Part shown: positions 10,215 to 19,277 of the stretch, piece by piece
Layout of the letters: each line of letters begins with the position of its first letter
Position numbering within the stretch: the first letter of the stretch is position 1
Source of the DNA: an uncultured Clostridium sp.
GTDB lineage: Bacteria > Bacillota > Clostridia > Clostridiales > Clostridiaceae
NCBI RefSeq assembly: GCF_910588715.1
Contig: NZ_CAJURG010000001.1
Span: forward strand, 400,001-464,000
Direction of reading: 5' to 3'
Length of the DNA: 64,000 nucleotides
Made by a program: the position numbers and the translations under genes
Notes under the pieces: generated by a model
Told to the model about the DNA's origin: nothing
Databases searched by the model: none
Seen by the model: the letters and a program-made list of their open reading frames with translations, nothing else

Positions 10215-10966
10215 TATTTAGCACCCCCTAAGGTTGCTAATAAATCAATTATCTTACCATAAAATTCTTTTCTATCATTTCCCCTATTTAATTGACATTT
10301 TATTTCTCCATCACTTAGCATATATACTTTTTTAGAATAACTTGCACTAAAAGCATCATGAGTAACCATTATTATTGTTGCTTTAGTATCTTCATTTACT
10401 TTTTTTAAGCACTCTAATAAATCTATAGATGACTTTGAATCTAATGCACCTGTTGGCTCATCTGCAAATATAACACTTGGATTAGTAATTAACGCTCTTG
10501 CAGCAGCCCCTCTTTGCTTTTGACCCCCAGATAACTCATAGGGATATTTTTTTAAATGATCCTTAAGCCCAAAAATTTCTGCCATTTTAATGACTTTTCT
10601 TTCTATTTCTTTATTTCCTTTTCTCCCTAAAGCTAATGGAAGAGCTATATTATCCATTAATGTCATATTATCTAAAAGACTATAATCTTGAAATATAAAT
10701 CCTATTTTTTCTTTTCGAATATTAGATAATTCTTTATTTTTAACTTTAGTAATGTTTATTTTATCTAAAAATATTTCACCTTTAGTTGGCTTATCTAGCG
10801 TAGATAACAAATTTAAAAGTGTAGTTTTACCAGCTCCTGATGGACCCATTATTGATATAAATTCTCCCTTATCAACAGATAAAGAAATATTATTTAAAAC
10901 TCTAGTTTTAAAACCTTTAATTCCATAATCCTTTGATAAATTATTTAATTTTAATATTTCACTCAT
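10214..10966 (-). CDS. BceA-type ABC transporter ATPase
   Basis: 250 aa. Walker A GPSGAGKTT, Q-loop FQDYSLLD, signature LSGGQKQR, Walker B VIFADEPTGALD and the switch His in VTHD are all intact. Closest to the MacB/LolD/BceA group. GGAGG stands 10 nt before the ATG. Co-transcribed with the permease (one-base stop/start overlap). The 120-bp gap to the kinase gene upstream holds a perfect BceR-type operator at its far edge, so this gene probably has its own inducible promoter. Confidence 0.92.
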   Translation of the reverse strand: MSEILKLNNLSKDYGIKGFKTRVLNNISLSVDKGEFISIMGPSGAGKTTLLNLLSTLDKPTKGEIFLDKINITKVKNKELSNIRKEKIGFIFQDYSLLDNMTLMDNIALPLALGRKGNKEIERKVIKMAEIFGLKDHLKKYPYELSGGQKQRGAAARALITNPSVIFADEPTGALDSKSSIDLLECLKKVNEDTKATIIMVTHDAFSASYSKKVYMLSDGEIKCQLNRGNDRKEFYGKIIDLLATLGGAK

Positions 10967-11086
10967 TAGGCGTTTCCTCCAAAAATTAATTTATATTTTT
11001 CTAAAACATTAAAAACCTTATAAATTAATTTTAGTGGATTTTTAATAATTAATCCTTAACTTAATATTACATTTTAATTTTTAATA

Positions 11087-11100
11087 TTACATTTTTGTAA
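11087..11100. promoter_or_regulatory. BceR-type operator upstream of bceAB-like genes
   Basis: TTACA-TTTT-TGTAA, a perfect match to the inverted repeat TNACA-N4-TGTAA reported for BceR-like regulators. It covers the last codons and stop of the kinase gene, 120 bp before the ATPase start. A partial second copy of the flanking sequence (ATATTACATTTT) lies 17 bp nearer the ATPase at about 11,064-11,075. Confidence 0.6.
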
Positions 11101-12112
11101 TATTAGTAAATTCAGATTTCTTATTAAACTTTATTGTAAATATAGTATAGTTATCTTTTACTGATTTTACTTCAAAAGAATTTTCTAGCTTTTCTAATAT
11201 TTTTTTAGAAAAATAAAGCCCCATTCCTGTTGATTTATATATAGTGTTTCTACCATTACTGCCTGTAAAACCTTTATTAAATAATCTTTCTATATCTTCT
11301 TTTAAAATTCCAATACCATTATCTCTTATATTTAAATAAATATATTTTTCATCTTCTTCACAATAAAACTTAATTTCTCCATTTTCTTTTGAATATTTTA
11401 TTGCATTATTAATAATTTGATTTAAAACATATAAAATCCATTTTTTATCCGTGAAAACTTTAAAATTATTATTTTCTAATTTTATTTCTATATTATTTCT
11501 TATAAGCATAAAAGCATTATTTTTAATAGCTTGTTTTATTAAATCTTGCACATTTACTTCTGAAATAAAAATATCTTCAGAAGCTGCTGTTGCTCTGCTT
11601 CCATACATAACTGAATTAACTAAAAAATTTATTTTTTCAATTTCATTTTTTATATCTAAGCTAACATATTCATTTTCCATACGCTCTAAAATCATATATA
11701 TTGTACTAATAGGTAATTTTATTTCATTAGTCCACTTTGCAATATACTCTTCTAAATCTTTAATTTGAGTTTCTCTTATGTTTAATTCTTTTAAATAATT
11801 TTCATCTTTTTTATTAATTATGTATCTCATTATTTCTTCTTCTAAAAATTCTTTATTAATATCACTTATATTAATATCATTATTTTTTCTCATAATTTCA
11901 TAAATTTCTTTAAATCTATCTTTCCAAATAATATATTTTATTATAAAGGCACAAATATAAATAAATATTAACATTATATCTAAATATAGTAATTCTTCAA
12001 AATTATCATTTAGCAAACTTAATACTAAAAAATATATATTAATAAAAAATAAAACACCTAAGTTAAATAAAATAAATCTTATATTTTCATAAATAAATCT
12101 TTTTAAATTCAT
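11087..12112 (-). CDS. BceS-type intramembrane-sensing histidine kinase, phosphoacceptor His replaced by Asn
   Basis: 341 aa. Two N-terminal transmembrane segments (about 13-33 and 39-60) with almost no extracellular loop, as in BceS kinases that sense through their transporter. The ATPase domain is intact (NQIINNAIKYS; DNGIGI; GMGLYFSKKI). The dimerisation helix reads KWTNEIKLPIS where the family has W(V/T)HEIKTPI, so the residue aligned with the phosphorylated histidine is asparagine (codon AAT). The gene overlaps the regulator by 4 nt. Either the kinase works without autophosphorylation, or this lineage has lost kinase activity. The overall assignment is firm; the activity is in doubt. Confidence 0.88.
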   Translation of the reverse strand: MNLKRFIYENIRFILFNLGVLFFINIYFLVLSLLNDNFEELLYLDIMLIFIYICAFIIKYIIWKDRFKEIYEIMRKNNDINISDINKEFLEEEIMRYIINKKDENYLKELNIRETQIKDLEEYIAKWTNEIKLPISTIYMILERMENEYVSLDIKNEIEKINFLVNSVMYGSRATAASEDIFISEVNVQDLIKQAIKNNAFMLIRNNIEIKLENNNFKVFTDKKWILYVLNQIINNAIKYSKENGEIKFYCEEDEKYIYLNIRDNGIGILKEDIERLFNKGFTGSNGRNTIYKSTGMGLYFSKKILEKLENSFEVKSVKDNYTIFTIKFNKKSEFTNITKM

Positions 12113-12780
12113 TTTATTAAATACCCAATTCCCTTTTTTGTTTTAATTATATCTTTTAAACCTAATTCATTTATTTTTCCTCTAAGCCTTGTAATATTTA
12201 CAGTTAATGTATTATCATTAACAAATTCATCATCATTCCATAAACTCATCATAATTTTTTCTCTTGATACTACTTTTTCTTTGTTTTTTATTAATAATGA
12301 TAGTATTTTTATTTCATTTTTAGTAAGTTCTATTTCCTTATCATCATATCTAAAAATGCATTTTTCAATATCTAAAACTGCATCATTATAATAAATTAAT
12401 GTATCTGAGTTGTTATAATCATAACTTCTACGTAATAAAGCATTTATTTTTGATATTAGTACTTCAGTTGAAAAAGGCTTTGTAATATAATCATCTCCAC
12501 CATTATTTATCCCCATAATAATATCCATATTAGAATCTCTTGAAGATAAAAATATTATAGGAACTTTAGAAACTTCTCTTATTTTTTCACACCAATAAAA
12601 TCCATCATAATAAGGCAGATTAACATCCATTAATATAAGGCTAGGTTTATTATATATAACTTCTTTTAATATATTATCAAAATTTTTTATTATATCTACT
12701 TCAAATGACCATTTTTTTAATGATATAGATAACTCTCTTGCTACGTTTAAGTCATCCTCAATTATTAAAATTTTTTTCAC
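12109..12780 (-). CDS. BceR-type response regulator (OmpR family)
   Basis: 223 aa from GTG 12780, preferred over an in-frame GTG at 12789 because AGGGG sits 8 nt before it. Receiver features: IIEDD, phosphoacceptor Asp in LILMDVNLP, Ser in FLSSRD, Lys in DDYITKPF; C-terminal winged helix (LTKNEIKILSLL; NTLTVNITRLRGKI). It should bind the TTACA-N4-TGTAA site before the transporter genes. Order regulator-kinase-ATPase-permease is the classic Bce module. Confidence 0.92.
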   Translation of the reverse strand: MKKILIIEDDLNVARELSISLKKWSFEVDIIKNFDNILKEVIYNKPSLILMDVNLPYYDGFYWCEKIREVSKVPIIFLSSRDSNMDIIMGINNGGDDYITKPFSTEVLISKINALLRRSYDYNNSDTLIYYNDAVLDIEKCIFRYDDKEIELTKNEIKILSLLIKNKEKVVSREKIMMSLWNDDEFVNDNTLTVNITRLRGKINELGLKDIIKTKKGIGYLIK

Positions 12781-12830
12781 ACTTCTCACCCCTAAATAAT
12801 AGCATTAATTTATATCACTAATTTTAAAAA

Positions 12831-13238
12831 TTAAATATAAATACGGTCTATCTTCTTAAAAATTATTTCTTTTTTTACTTCTAAGGTTTCCTTATTTATT
12901 TCTACCTTAAAAATGTTAGGGCACCCTTCTTCTCTCCATTTTTTCATAAACTTTGAATTTGCTTCTAAAATATAATAATACTTTTCATCAAAGTCATCAG
13001 AAAACTCTAAATAGGATAATTTACTATACCTATCTAATTTTATGTTGTTTTTATCTAAATTTTTAATAATCGGTAAAAAATATTTTAAAGGAAGTTCGTA
13101 TTGATATATTCCTTTTATTTCTTTTCCATCTATTAAAGCTCTCTTTAAAAATCTATTTTCTTTTTCATCTAGCTGTTTAAATCCAAGTTTAAATATTGGT
13201 TCATTTGACTTGCTTTTATCTATTTTTATCTTTATCAT
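12831..13238 (-). CDS. Hypothetical protein, 135 aa
   Basis: Start taken as ATG 13238 with a weak GTGGTGA site; an in-frame GTG pair 9-12 nt upstream is possible. No domain recognised. The protein is charged, without membrane segments, rich in Lys/Asp/Glu and aromatic residues (YYYILEANSKFMKKW; NIFKVEIN). It lies between the Bce regulator and the FabG-like gene, 31 bp from the latter, on the same strand. No function can be offered. Confidence 0.6.
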   Translation of the reverse strand: MIKIKIDKSKSNEPIFKLGFKQLDEKENRFLKRALIDGKEIKGIYQYELPLKYFLPIIKNLDKNNIKLDRYSKLSYLEFSDDFDEKYYYILEANSKFMKKWREEGCPNIFKVEINKETLEVKKEIIFKKIDRIYI

Positions 13239-13268
13239 ATTAATCACCACTTTTATTTTAGATATATC

Positions 13269-14012
13269 TTATAAGAAAGCACCATCAACTTTAATGATTT
13301 GTCCAGTTAGATACTTGCAGTCATCTTTACATAAAAATATAACTGCCTTTGCAATTTCTTTTGTATCTCCAAATCTATTCATTGGTATTTCATCTATTAA
13401 TTGATTTTTTTCCTCTTCACTTAAAAACTTATTCATATCAGTGTTTATAACACCAGGGGCTATTGAATTAACTCTTATACCAAAAGGTGCAACTTCTTTA
13501 GCAAGTGATTTTGTAAATAAGTTTAGTCCACCCTTTGTAGTTGAATAAACTACTTCACAAGAAGCCCCACTTTCCCCCCAAATAGATGATATATTAATTA
13601 TATTTCCACTTCCTTTTGATATCATATATTTTAAAGAGTACTTTGATAAATACATAGGAGCTAGAAGATTTGTATTTATTAAACTTTCAAAACTATTATC
13701 ATCAGTATCAACAAATAGTCCAATTTCTGATTTTGCTGCATTATTAATCAATATATCAATTTTTCCAAATGTATTAATTATTTCATTTATTAATTCTTCA
13801 CATTGATTTTTTATTGATATATTTTTTTTAATTATCTTAGCATAACCTCCTAGCTCTTTTATTTCTTTTAATGTTTTATTAGCACCATCATCATCTTTAG
13901 AATAATTTATAATAACACTTGCCCCATTTTTTGCAAGTTCCTTTGCTATAGCTTTTCCAATTCCCCTAGAAGCTCCAGTAACTAAGGCAACCTTTCCACT
14001 TAATTCATTCAT
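13269..14012 (-). CDS. SDR oxidoreductase, probable EF-P 5-aminopentanone reductase (YmfI) / FabG-like
   Basis: 247 aa classical short-chain dehydrogenase: NAD(P)-binding TGASRGIGKA at residue 13, NNAA, Ser-Tyr-Lys catalytic set (ISS...Y-S-T-T-K), and C-terminal LTGQIIKVDG. The segment ISSIWGESGASCEV is characteristic of YmfI-type reductases, which reduce 5-aminopentanone on elongation factor P, rather than of acyl-carrier reductase FabG; this subfamily call is inferred. The neighbours are not lipid genes, which fits a non-FabG role. Confidence 0.75.
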   Translation of the reverse strand: MNELSGKVALVTGASRGIGKAIAKELAKNGASVIINYSKDDDGANKTLKEIKELGGYAKIIKKNISIKNQCEELINEIINTFGKIDILINNAAKSEIGLFVDTDDNSFESLINTNLLAPMYLSKYSLKYMISKGSGNIINISSIWGESGASCEVVYSTTKGGLNLFTKSLAKEVAPFGIRVNSIAPGVINTDMNKFLSEEEKNQLIDEIPMNRFGDTKEIAKAVIFLCKDDCKYLTGQIIKVDGAFL

Positions 14013-14078
14013 TAATTTTCTCCTCTCTAGTTTTATTTATATTATAGTTTATATTGATATTTATATCAAAATAATATA

Positions 14079-15014
14079 CTATTTATTATTTCTTCTTAAT
14101 CTTTCTTCCTTAGCATATTGTAAATATTCCGAAATATTTACTGGTCCTGCAATAATTTTTCTAGTTACCCAAAGAGAACCAGTATCTTGAGCATCTATTA
14201 TCCATTTAACTAATTCTATTTTTCCCTTTTCTATTTCTATAACTGTTATTGCAGTTGGATAAACACAGCATCCATCATTAAAATAAGGAGGATCATATAA
14301 ATCTGGGAATCTACTATTATGTGTATGACCTGAAATAATCATTCTACAGTTATCCCTAGCCCAATTTTGTAATTTAATATCTACTCTACTTCTTTTTGTT
14401 TTGCTCTTTGCAGACCTAGTAGGATCTTTGAAACCTGCAACTCCATTTAAAAAACGCCATATATACCTTACTAAAATTTGATTTATTTTCCATACTTCAT
14501 TATTCCAAAAATCTAATTGATGCCCATGAGTCACTAATATCTTTTCATTGAGTGGTTTATACATTAAATTTATTCCAGAATAATATTCATTGTTATTTAT
14601 AAATTTTAAAAATTCTTCTCCATAATCTGCACCTATTTTTCTTAGAGCCTTTTCTTGCTTTTGTTTAAAACATTTTTTCTTTTTTATAATATCATGGTTT
14701 CCGTAAATACAATAAATAGCATTTTTTTTACTAAATTTATTAAACAATTTATAAATATCATCATAAAAATAAGCTATTTCATTATAATTTCTATTTTTCC
14801 AAAGTTCATCCCCATCACCAATCTCTATATAAGTATAATTATTTCTTAAATAATACTTCAATGCTGTTATATATATATTTCTATTAGATAAAAGAGAATC
14901 TGAATATGTTCCATCACCTCTATGAACATCTGAAACTAATACTATCTTACTACTATCATCAAAATCTAATGTAAATCCATTTTCATAAATATTATCTAAT
15001 TCCTTTTCTGACAT
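14079..15014 (-). CDS. Calcineurin-like metallophosphoesterase
   Basis: 311 aa. The metal-binding motifs are present in order: VSDVHRGD, EIGDGDELW, YGNHDI, LVTHGHQLDFW and ISGHTHNSRF. No signal peptide, so cytoplasmic. A GGGGAT site precedes the ATG. Substrate is not determinable; the GNHD and GHTH arrangement suits UDP-diacylglucosamine hydrolase-like or general phosphodiesterases. It is a stand-alone gene between an SDR gene and a divergent secreted amidase gene. Confidence 0.85.
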   Translation of the reverse strand: MSEKELDNIYENGFTLDFDDSSKIVLVSDVHRGDGTYSDSLLSNRNIYITALKYYLRNNYTYIEIGDGDELWKNRNYNEIAYFYDDIYKLFNKFSKKNAIYCIYGNHDIIKKKKCFKQKQEKALRKIGADYGEEFLKFINNNEYYSGINLMYKPLNEKILVTHGHQLDFWNNEVWKINQILVRYIWRFLNGVAGFKDPTRSAKSKTKRSRVDIKLQNWARDNCRMIISGHTHNSRFPDLYDPPYFNDGCCVYPTAITVIEIEKGKIELVKWIIDAQDTGSLWVTRKIIAGPVNISEYLQYAKEERLRRNNK

Positions 15015-15183
15015 AATATCCCCAAGCTTTAATATTATATCTTTATCTTATGAAAATAATTTAATATTTGATAATTTCTAATATTTATTTTATATAAAAT
15101 TTAATAGGATAGCACAAACTATAATAAGTCTAATTTATAATTAATTTTATAAAATAACAAATGATAAGTAAGGAGTAATGAAA

Positions 15184-16356
15184 ATGAATAACTTATTACT
15201 AAAAAAGAATATATTTTTATATAAAGTAACTTCTTTTGTTTTACTCTTATCAAGCTTTAGTATTTTAAATGTAAATGCATTAACTTTCCACAATCCAAAT
15301 ATTTCAAATATACAAAAAGAAATTTCTGATGTTTATAATGATAATTATGAAAATAACGAATTAAAAAATCAATTTCAGCCTTTAATAGAAAATATATTTT
15401 TAAATAGAAATTGTGCAATTTTAACTAGAGATTGTGAAGGTCTAAAAACATTTTATGATTTAAATAAAAAGGTTTGTAAGTGGGCTTATGAAAGTGAAGT
15501 TACAAAAACTAAATATTTTACTAATTGGTGCAAAAAACAATGTGTTTCCTTTACAAAAATAAATTCTACAATCAAAGTTTCAAAGGTAAAGGAAATTGAA
15601 AAAGATGTATATAATGTGATTTGTTATGCTGATACAAAGTTTTGCTATAGCTATGAAGATGAACCTAATATTGAAAATTATTTTAAATTAGGTACTTGCC
15701 ATTATATAAACTTAAAAAAAGATGGTGATAAATATATAATTATAAAAGAATGGTATACTGATCCTTTAGCTGATTCTCTTAATCTTGATAATTTAGAATG
15801 TGATGAAATTAAAAACACTATTCTTTCTCATAAAAAACCTGATTTTACAATAGATGAAAGAACCCAAAAAGCCATTGATTATGCACATGAATACTGTGGT
15901 ATTAGTAATAACGAAGAACATTTATTTAAATATAATAAAAACTATAAAAACTTTAATCCAGATGGTGGTGATTGTGCTAATTTTGCCTCTCAAATTATGT
16001 TTGAAGGTGGTGGCTTTAAAAAAAATAGTACTTGGAATTACTGTAATAAAAGTGCTACAAATGCTTGGATTAATGCTCAAGGATTTAAAAATTATTTAAT
16101 AAATAGTGGTCGTGGATCTTATATAGCAAAAGGATATTATTCTGATACTTATAAAGATGCTTTTAATCTTAGACCTGGTGATATAGTCGCTTACGAAAAA
16201 AAAGGAAGAATAACTCATGTTTCTACAGTTACTGGCCTAGATTCTAAAGGTTATCCATTAGTAACTTGCCATAATACAGATAGAATGCTTGTACCTTATG
16301 ATTTAGGATGGAGCAATAGTGATATAAAATTTCATTTTATAGATGTACATTATTAA
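15184..16356 (+). CDS. Secreted amidase-domain protein (Amidase_6 type)
   Basis: 390 aa from ATG 15184, 8 nt after AGGAG; an ATG 6 nt earlier is too close to that site. A signal peptide ends around VNA-LTF (residue 34). The N-terminal half has cysteine-containing sequence of unknown fold. The C-terminal part (about 220-390) is a putative amidase domain with the catalytic Cys in GGDCANFASQ, a His in ITHVSTV and the closing TCHNTD segment, an NlpC/P60-like arrangement. Likely acts on peptidoglycan or peptides outside the cell. Confidence 0.82.
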   Translation: MNNLLLKKNIFLYKVTSFVLLLSSFSILNVNALTFHNPNISNIQKEISDVYNDNYENNELKNQFQPLIENIFLNRNCAILTRDCEGLKTFYDLNKKVCKWAYESEVTKTKYFTNWCKKQCVSFTKINSTIKVSKVKEIEKDVYNVICYADTKFCYSYEDEPNIENYFKLGTCHYINLKKDGDKYIIIKEWYTDPLADSLNLDNLECDEIKNTILSHKKPDFTIDERTQKAIDYAHEYCGISNNEEHLFKYNKNYKNFNPDGGDCANFASQIMFEGGGFKKNSTWNYCNKSATNAWINAQGFKNYLINSGRGSYIAKGYYSDTYKDAFNLRPGDIVAYEKKGRITHVSTVTGLDSKGYPLVTCHNTDRMLVPYDLGWSNSDIKFHFIDVHY

Positions 16357-16357
16357 A

Positions 16358-16409
16358 AAAATAGCTGTATCATATTGAAAGTACTTCAATATGAATACAG
16401 CTATTTTTA
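16358..16409. terminator. Long bidirectional terminator hairpin
   Basis: Arms of about 22 nt (AAAATAGCTGTAT... and its complement ending ...CTATTTT) with a single bulge and a 4-nt apex, flanked by A and T runs. It closely resembles the hairpin at 19,278-19,333. Confidence 0.75.
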
Positions 16410-16466
16410 ATTATATAAAATTTTTATTAATATAATATTATACACAATTGTTTTTAGATAATTCTT

Positions 16467-18566
16467 TTAAAATATATGGAATGTTAATATAACCATACCA
16501 AATACTATTGAAACTATAGACATTAATTTTATTAATATATTAATGGCTGGTCCTGAAGTATCTTTAAAAGGATCTCCTACAGTATCTCCAACAACAGCAC
16601 CCTTGTGACATTCTGATCCCTTACCACCAAAATTACCTGCTTCAATATGTTTTTTAGCATTATCCCAAGCTCCACCTGAGTTTGACATCATAACTGCTAA
16701 AACAAACCCACATATTGTTGCTCCTGCAAGTAACCCTGCTACTCCATTAGGGCCTAAAATTATTCCTACAGCTAATGGACTTATAATAGCTATTGCTGCA
16801 ATTACAAGAAGTTCTTTTTGAGAAGATTTTGTACAAATATCAACACAAGAAGCATAATCTGGCTCTGATTTTCCTTCCATTAATCCTTTTATTTCCTTAA
16901 ATTGTCTTCTTACTTCAACAACTATTTTGCTTGCTGCTCTACCAACTGCACTCATTGTACAAGATGAAAATGCAAAAGTAACCATAGCTCCAATAAATGC
17001 TCCAATTAAAACTTGTGGATTTAATATTGATAAATCAAAATTAAATGCTAAATTATTATTATTTACCATTTGTTCTATAGAATTTTTATATGCTGCTATA
17101 AATGCTAATGCTGTTAATGCAGCTGATCCAATAGCAAAACCTTTTCCTGTGGCTGCTGTTGTATTTCCTAAAGAATCTAATGCATCAGTTCTATCTCTTA
17201 CTGCTGATGGTAATCCTGCCATTTCGGCTATTCCACCTGCATTATCTGCAACTGGTCCATAAGCATCAGTAGCTAAAGTTATACCTAATGTAGATAACAT
17301 ACCAACTGAAGATATTGCTATACCAAAAAGCCCCATGTTAAAATTGTTAAATCCTCCTGAAGCAACAAAACTAATTAATATAGAACATCCTATTATAATA
17401 ACAGGTGCCGCTGTAGATTTCATACCAACTGATAATCCGGTAATTATTACAGTTGCAGGTCCTGTTTGTGATGATTCTGCAATACTTTTTGTAGGCTTAT
17501 AATTATCACTTGTATAATATTCTGTAAAAAATCCTATTAATAATCCTGCTAAAAGTCCACATAATATAGATAAATATATTCCTATATTTTCTTTACCTAA
17601 AATACTATCTACTACAAAATAAGAAGCTACAGCAATAATTATTGCTGAAAAATATGTTCCTCTTCTTAGTGCACTCAATAATGACTTTTGTGATACATCC
17701 TCTTTAGACTTAACAAAAAAGCTACCAATTATAGATGCCATAACCCCTATTGATGCAATAACTACAGGTACCACAGCACCTTTTACTGAAAGACCTGCTG
17801 CCACAGCTAATGCACAAGAAGATAAAATTGAACCTACATAAGATTCATAAAGGTCTGCCCCCATTCCAGCAACATCTCCTACATTATCTCCTACATTATC
17901 TGCTATAACTGCTGGGTTTCTTGGATCATCTTCCGGAATCCCAATTTCAACTTTTCCAACTAAATCTGCACCTACATCTGCTGCCTTCGTAAAAATTCCA
18001 CCACCAACTCTGGCAAAAAGAGCCATAGATGATGCTCCCATACTAAAGGTTAACATAGTAGTTGTTATTATTGTAATTCTTTCATTTGCTGGAAGTGTTC
18101 CGTAATAACAATTTAAAATAAAATACCAAATACTAAAATCTGCTAATGCTAGTCCTACAACAACTAATCCCATAACTGATCCACTAGAAAAAGCTACTCT
18201 TAACCCACTATTTAAACTTTTACTACAAGCATTTGCAGTTCTACTATTAGAATTTGTAGCAATTTTCATTCCTAAATATCCACTTAAACCAGAAAAAATT
18301 CCTCCAGTTAAAAAAGCAAATGGCATGAAAATGCTTACAAAATTAAATTGAGCTAGTATAAATAAAATAATAAACATAATTACAAAAAATATTGCAACAC
18401 CCTTATACTGACGTTTTAAAAACGCATTAGCTCCCTTTCTTATACTTTCTGCAATGTACTTCATCTTATCTGTACCTTCATCAACCTTAAAAATCTTATA
18501 AGTATAAAATGCAGCAAAGATTAAAGCTAGACCTGCACCTATTGGAGCAAAAACCATTAAGCTCAT
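16467..18566 (-). CDS. hppA: K+-dependent membrane-bound pyrophosphatase (Na+ or H+ pumping)
   Basis: 699 aa, about 16 transmembrane segments. The pyrophosphate site is complete: DVGADLVGKVE, then PRNPAVIADNVGDNVGD and the C-terminal DTVGDPFKDTSGP. The marker segment GNTTAATGKGFAIGS has Ala and Gly where K+-independent enzymes have Lys and Thr, so the enzyme should need K+; in clostridia such enzymes usually pump Na+ (inference). It uses the energy of pyrophosphate to build an ion gradient. A strong GGGGGAGGAG precedes the ATG. It is monocistronic. Confidence 0.95.
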   Translation of the reverse strand: MSLMVFAPIGAGLALIFAAFYTYKIFKVDEGTDKMKYIAESIRKGANAFLKRQYKGVAIFFVIMFIILFILAQFNFVSIFMPFAFLTGGIFSGLSGYLGMKIATNSNSRTANACSKSLNSGLRVAFSSGSVMGLVVVGLALADFSIWYFILNCYYGTLPANERITIITTTMLTFSMGASSMALFARVGGGIFTKAADVGADLVGKVEIGIPEDDPRNPAVIADNVGDNVGDVAGMGADLYESYVGSILSSCALAVAAGLSVKGAVVPVVIASIGVMASIIGSFFVKSKEDVSQKSLLSALRRGTYFSAIIIAVASYFVVDSILGKENIGIYLSILCGLLAGLLIGFFTEYYTSDNYKPTKSIAESSQTGPATVIITGLSVGMKSTAAPVIIIGCSILISFVASGGFNNFNMGLFGIAISSVGMLSTLGITLATDAYGPVADNAGGIAEMAGLPSAVRDRTDALDSLGNTTAATGKGFAIGSAALTALAFIAAYKNSIEQMVNNNNLAFNFDLSILNPQVLIGAFIGAMVTFAFSSCTMSAVGRAASKIVVEVRRQFKEIKGLMEGKSEPDYASCVDICTKSSQKELLVIAAIAIISPLAVGIILGPNGVAGLLAGATICGFVLAVMMSNSGGAWDNAKKHIEAGNFGGKGSECHKGAVVGDTVGDPFKDTSGPAINILIKLMSIVSIVFGMVILTFHIF

Positions 18567-18701
18567 AAACTCCTCCCCCTTATTTTGAAATAAATATTAA
18601 ATCCACCTTCGTTTTAAATTATTAAAAAGCAACATAAAATATACCATTATAATAAAAAATAATATATTTCTTGTTGCTTTTAAAAAACTATCTTTATCTT
18701 T

Positions 18702-18851
18702 TTAAAATCCTTTTTTCTTAGCTTCTATACCACTTTCATTAAGTGCAGGTTCTTCTATTGTTGTTACGTATTTATTTTTAGGATTATTATTTTGAGACTT
18801 TGTTCCATTTTGTAAGTAATTTTCTTTAGTGTATTCTCTTTTATTCTTCAT
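18702..18851 (-). CDS. Small hydrophilic protein, 49 aa
   Basis: ATG at 18851 preceded by GAGGAG at good spacing. The product begins MKNKREYTKENY and ends EAKKKGF; it is rich in Asn, Lys and Glu and has no hydrophobic segment. The conserved-looking EPALNESGIEAKKKGF tail suggests a real small clostridial protein. A long-loop hairpin (18,625-18,634 with 18,672-18,681) downstream may end the transcript. No function known. Confidence 0.6.
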   Translation of the reverse strand: MKNKREYTKENYLQNGTKSQNNNPKNKYVTTIEEPALNESGIEAKKKGF

Positions 18852-18881
18852 TTGTTCTCCTCATCTTTTATGTAAATTTTA

Positions 18882-19031
18882 TTAGAACTTTGGATCTATT
18901 TCTCCTCTTTGTATTTGCTTTAGATCTTTTAATCTTAAATGAGTTGTTTCTATTATTTTATCCCAAGGCTCTCCATCGATAATCATTTTTTTTGCAACAT
19001 CTCTACTTAAAAGTTTATCTAACTTTTTCAT
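18882..19031 (-). CDS. Small protein, 49 aa
   Basis: ATG 19031 has a near-perfect AAAGGAGG site 7 nt upstream. Product starts MKKLDKLLSRDVAKKM and contains GEPWDKIIETTHLRLKDLKQI, which looks like a small helix-turn-helix-like helical protein. It precedes the 49-aa gene at 18,702 by 31 bp, so the two may be co-transcribed. No family recognised. Confidence 0.65.
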   Translation of the reverse strand: MKKLDKLLSRDVAKKMIIDGEPWDKIIETTHLRLKDLKQIQRGEIDPKF

Positions 19032-19193
19032 TTTAAAACCTCCTTTTATCTTTTGATATTATTATTTTATGGGTTTTTAAAAAACTTATACGAGTTATTA
19101 ATTTCAAAAACTTACATTAAATTATTTAAATTTTCAGTAATAAAAAAACTTTTAACTAATATAATTTAGCATATTGAAAGGAGAAATTAAAAA

Positions 19194-19274
19194 ATGAGCA
19201 AGCAAAAACGTGGAAAGTACATTAAAACAATGCCTAAAATGTTTGTAAAAAATGCTCCATTACCTGATATTTAA
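19194..19274 (+). CDS. 26-aa basic peptide
   Basis: MSKQKRGKYIKTMP... ending APLPDI. GAAAGGAG lies 10 nt before the ATG, a TATAAT box sits at 19,160-19,165, and a 24-bp terminator hairpin starts 4 nt after the stop, so this looks like a complete mini-transcription unit. Seven Lys/Arg in the first 20 residues. Function unknown. Confidence 0.5.
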   Translation: MSKQKRGKYIKTMPKMFVKNAPLPDI

Positions 19275-19277
19275 ATT

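Noticed and set aside
15854..16099. 81-codon frame inside the amidase-domain gene
   Set aside because: Shifted-frame shadow of a gene with clear domain and signal peptide.
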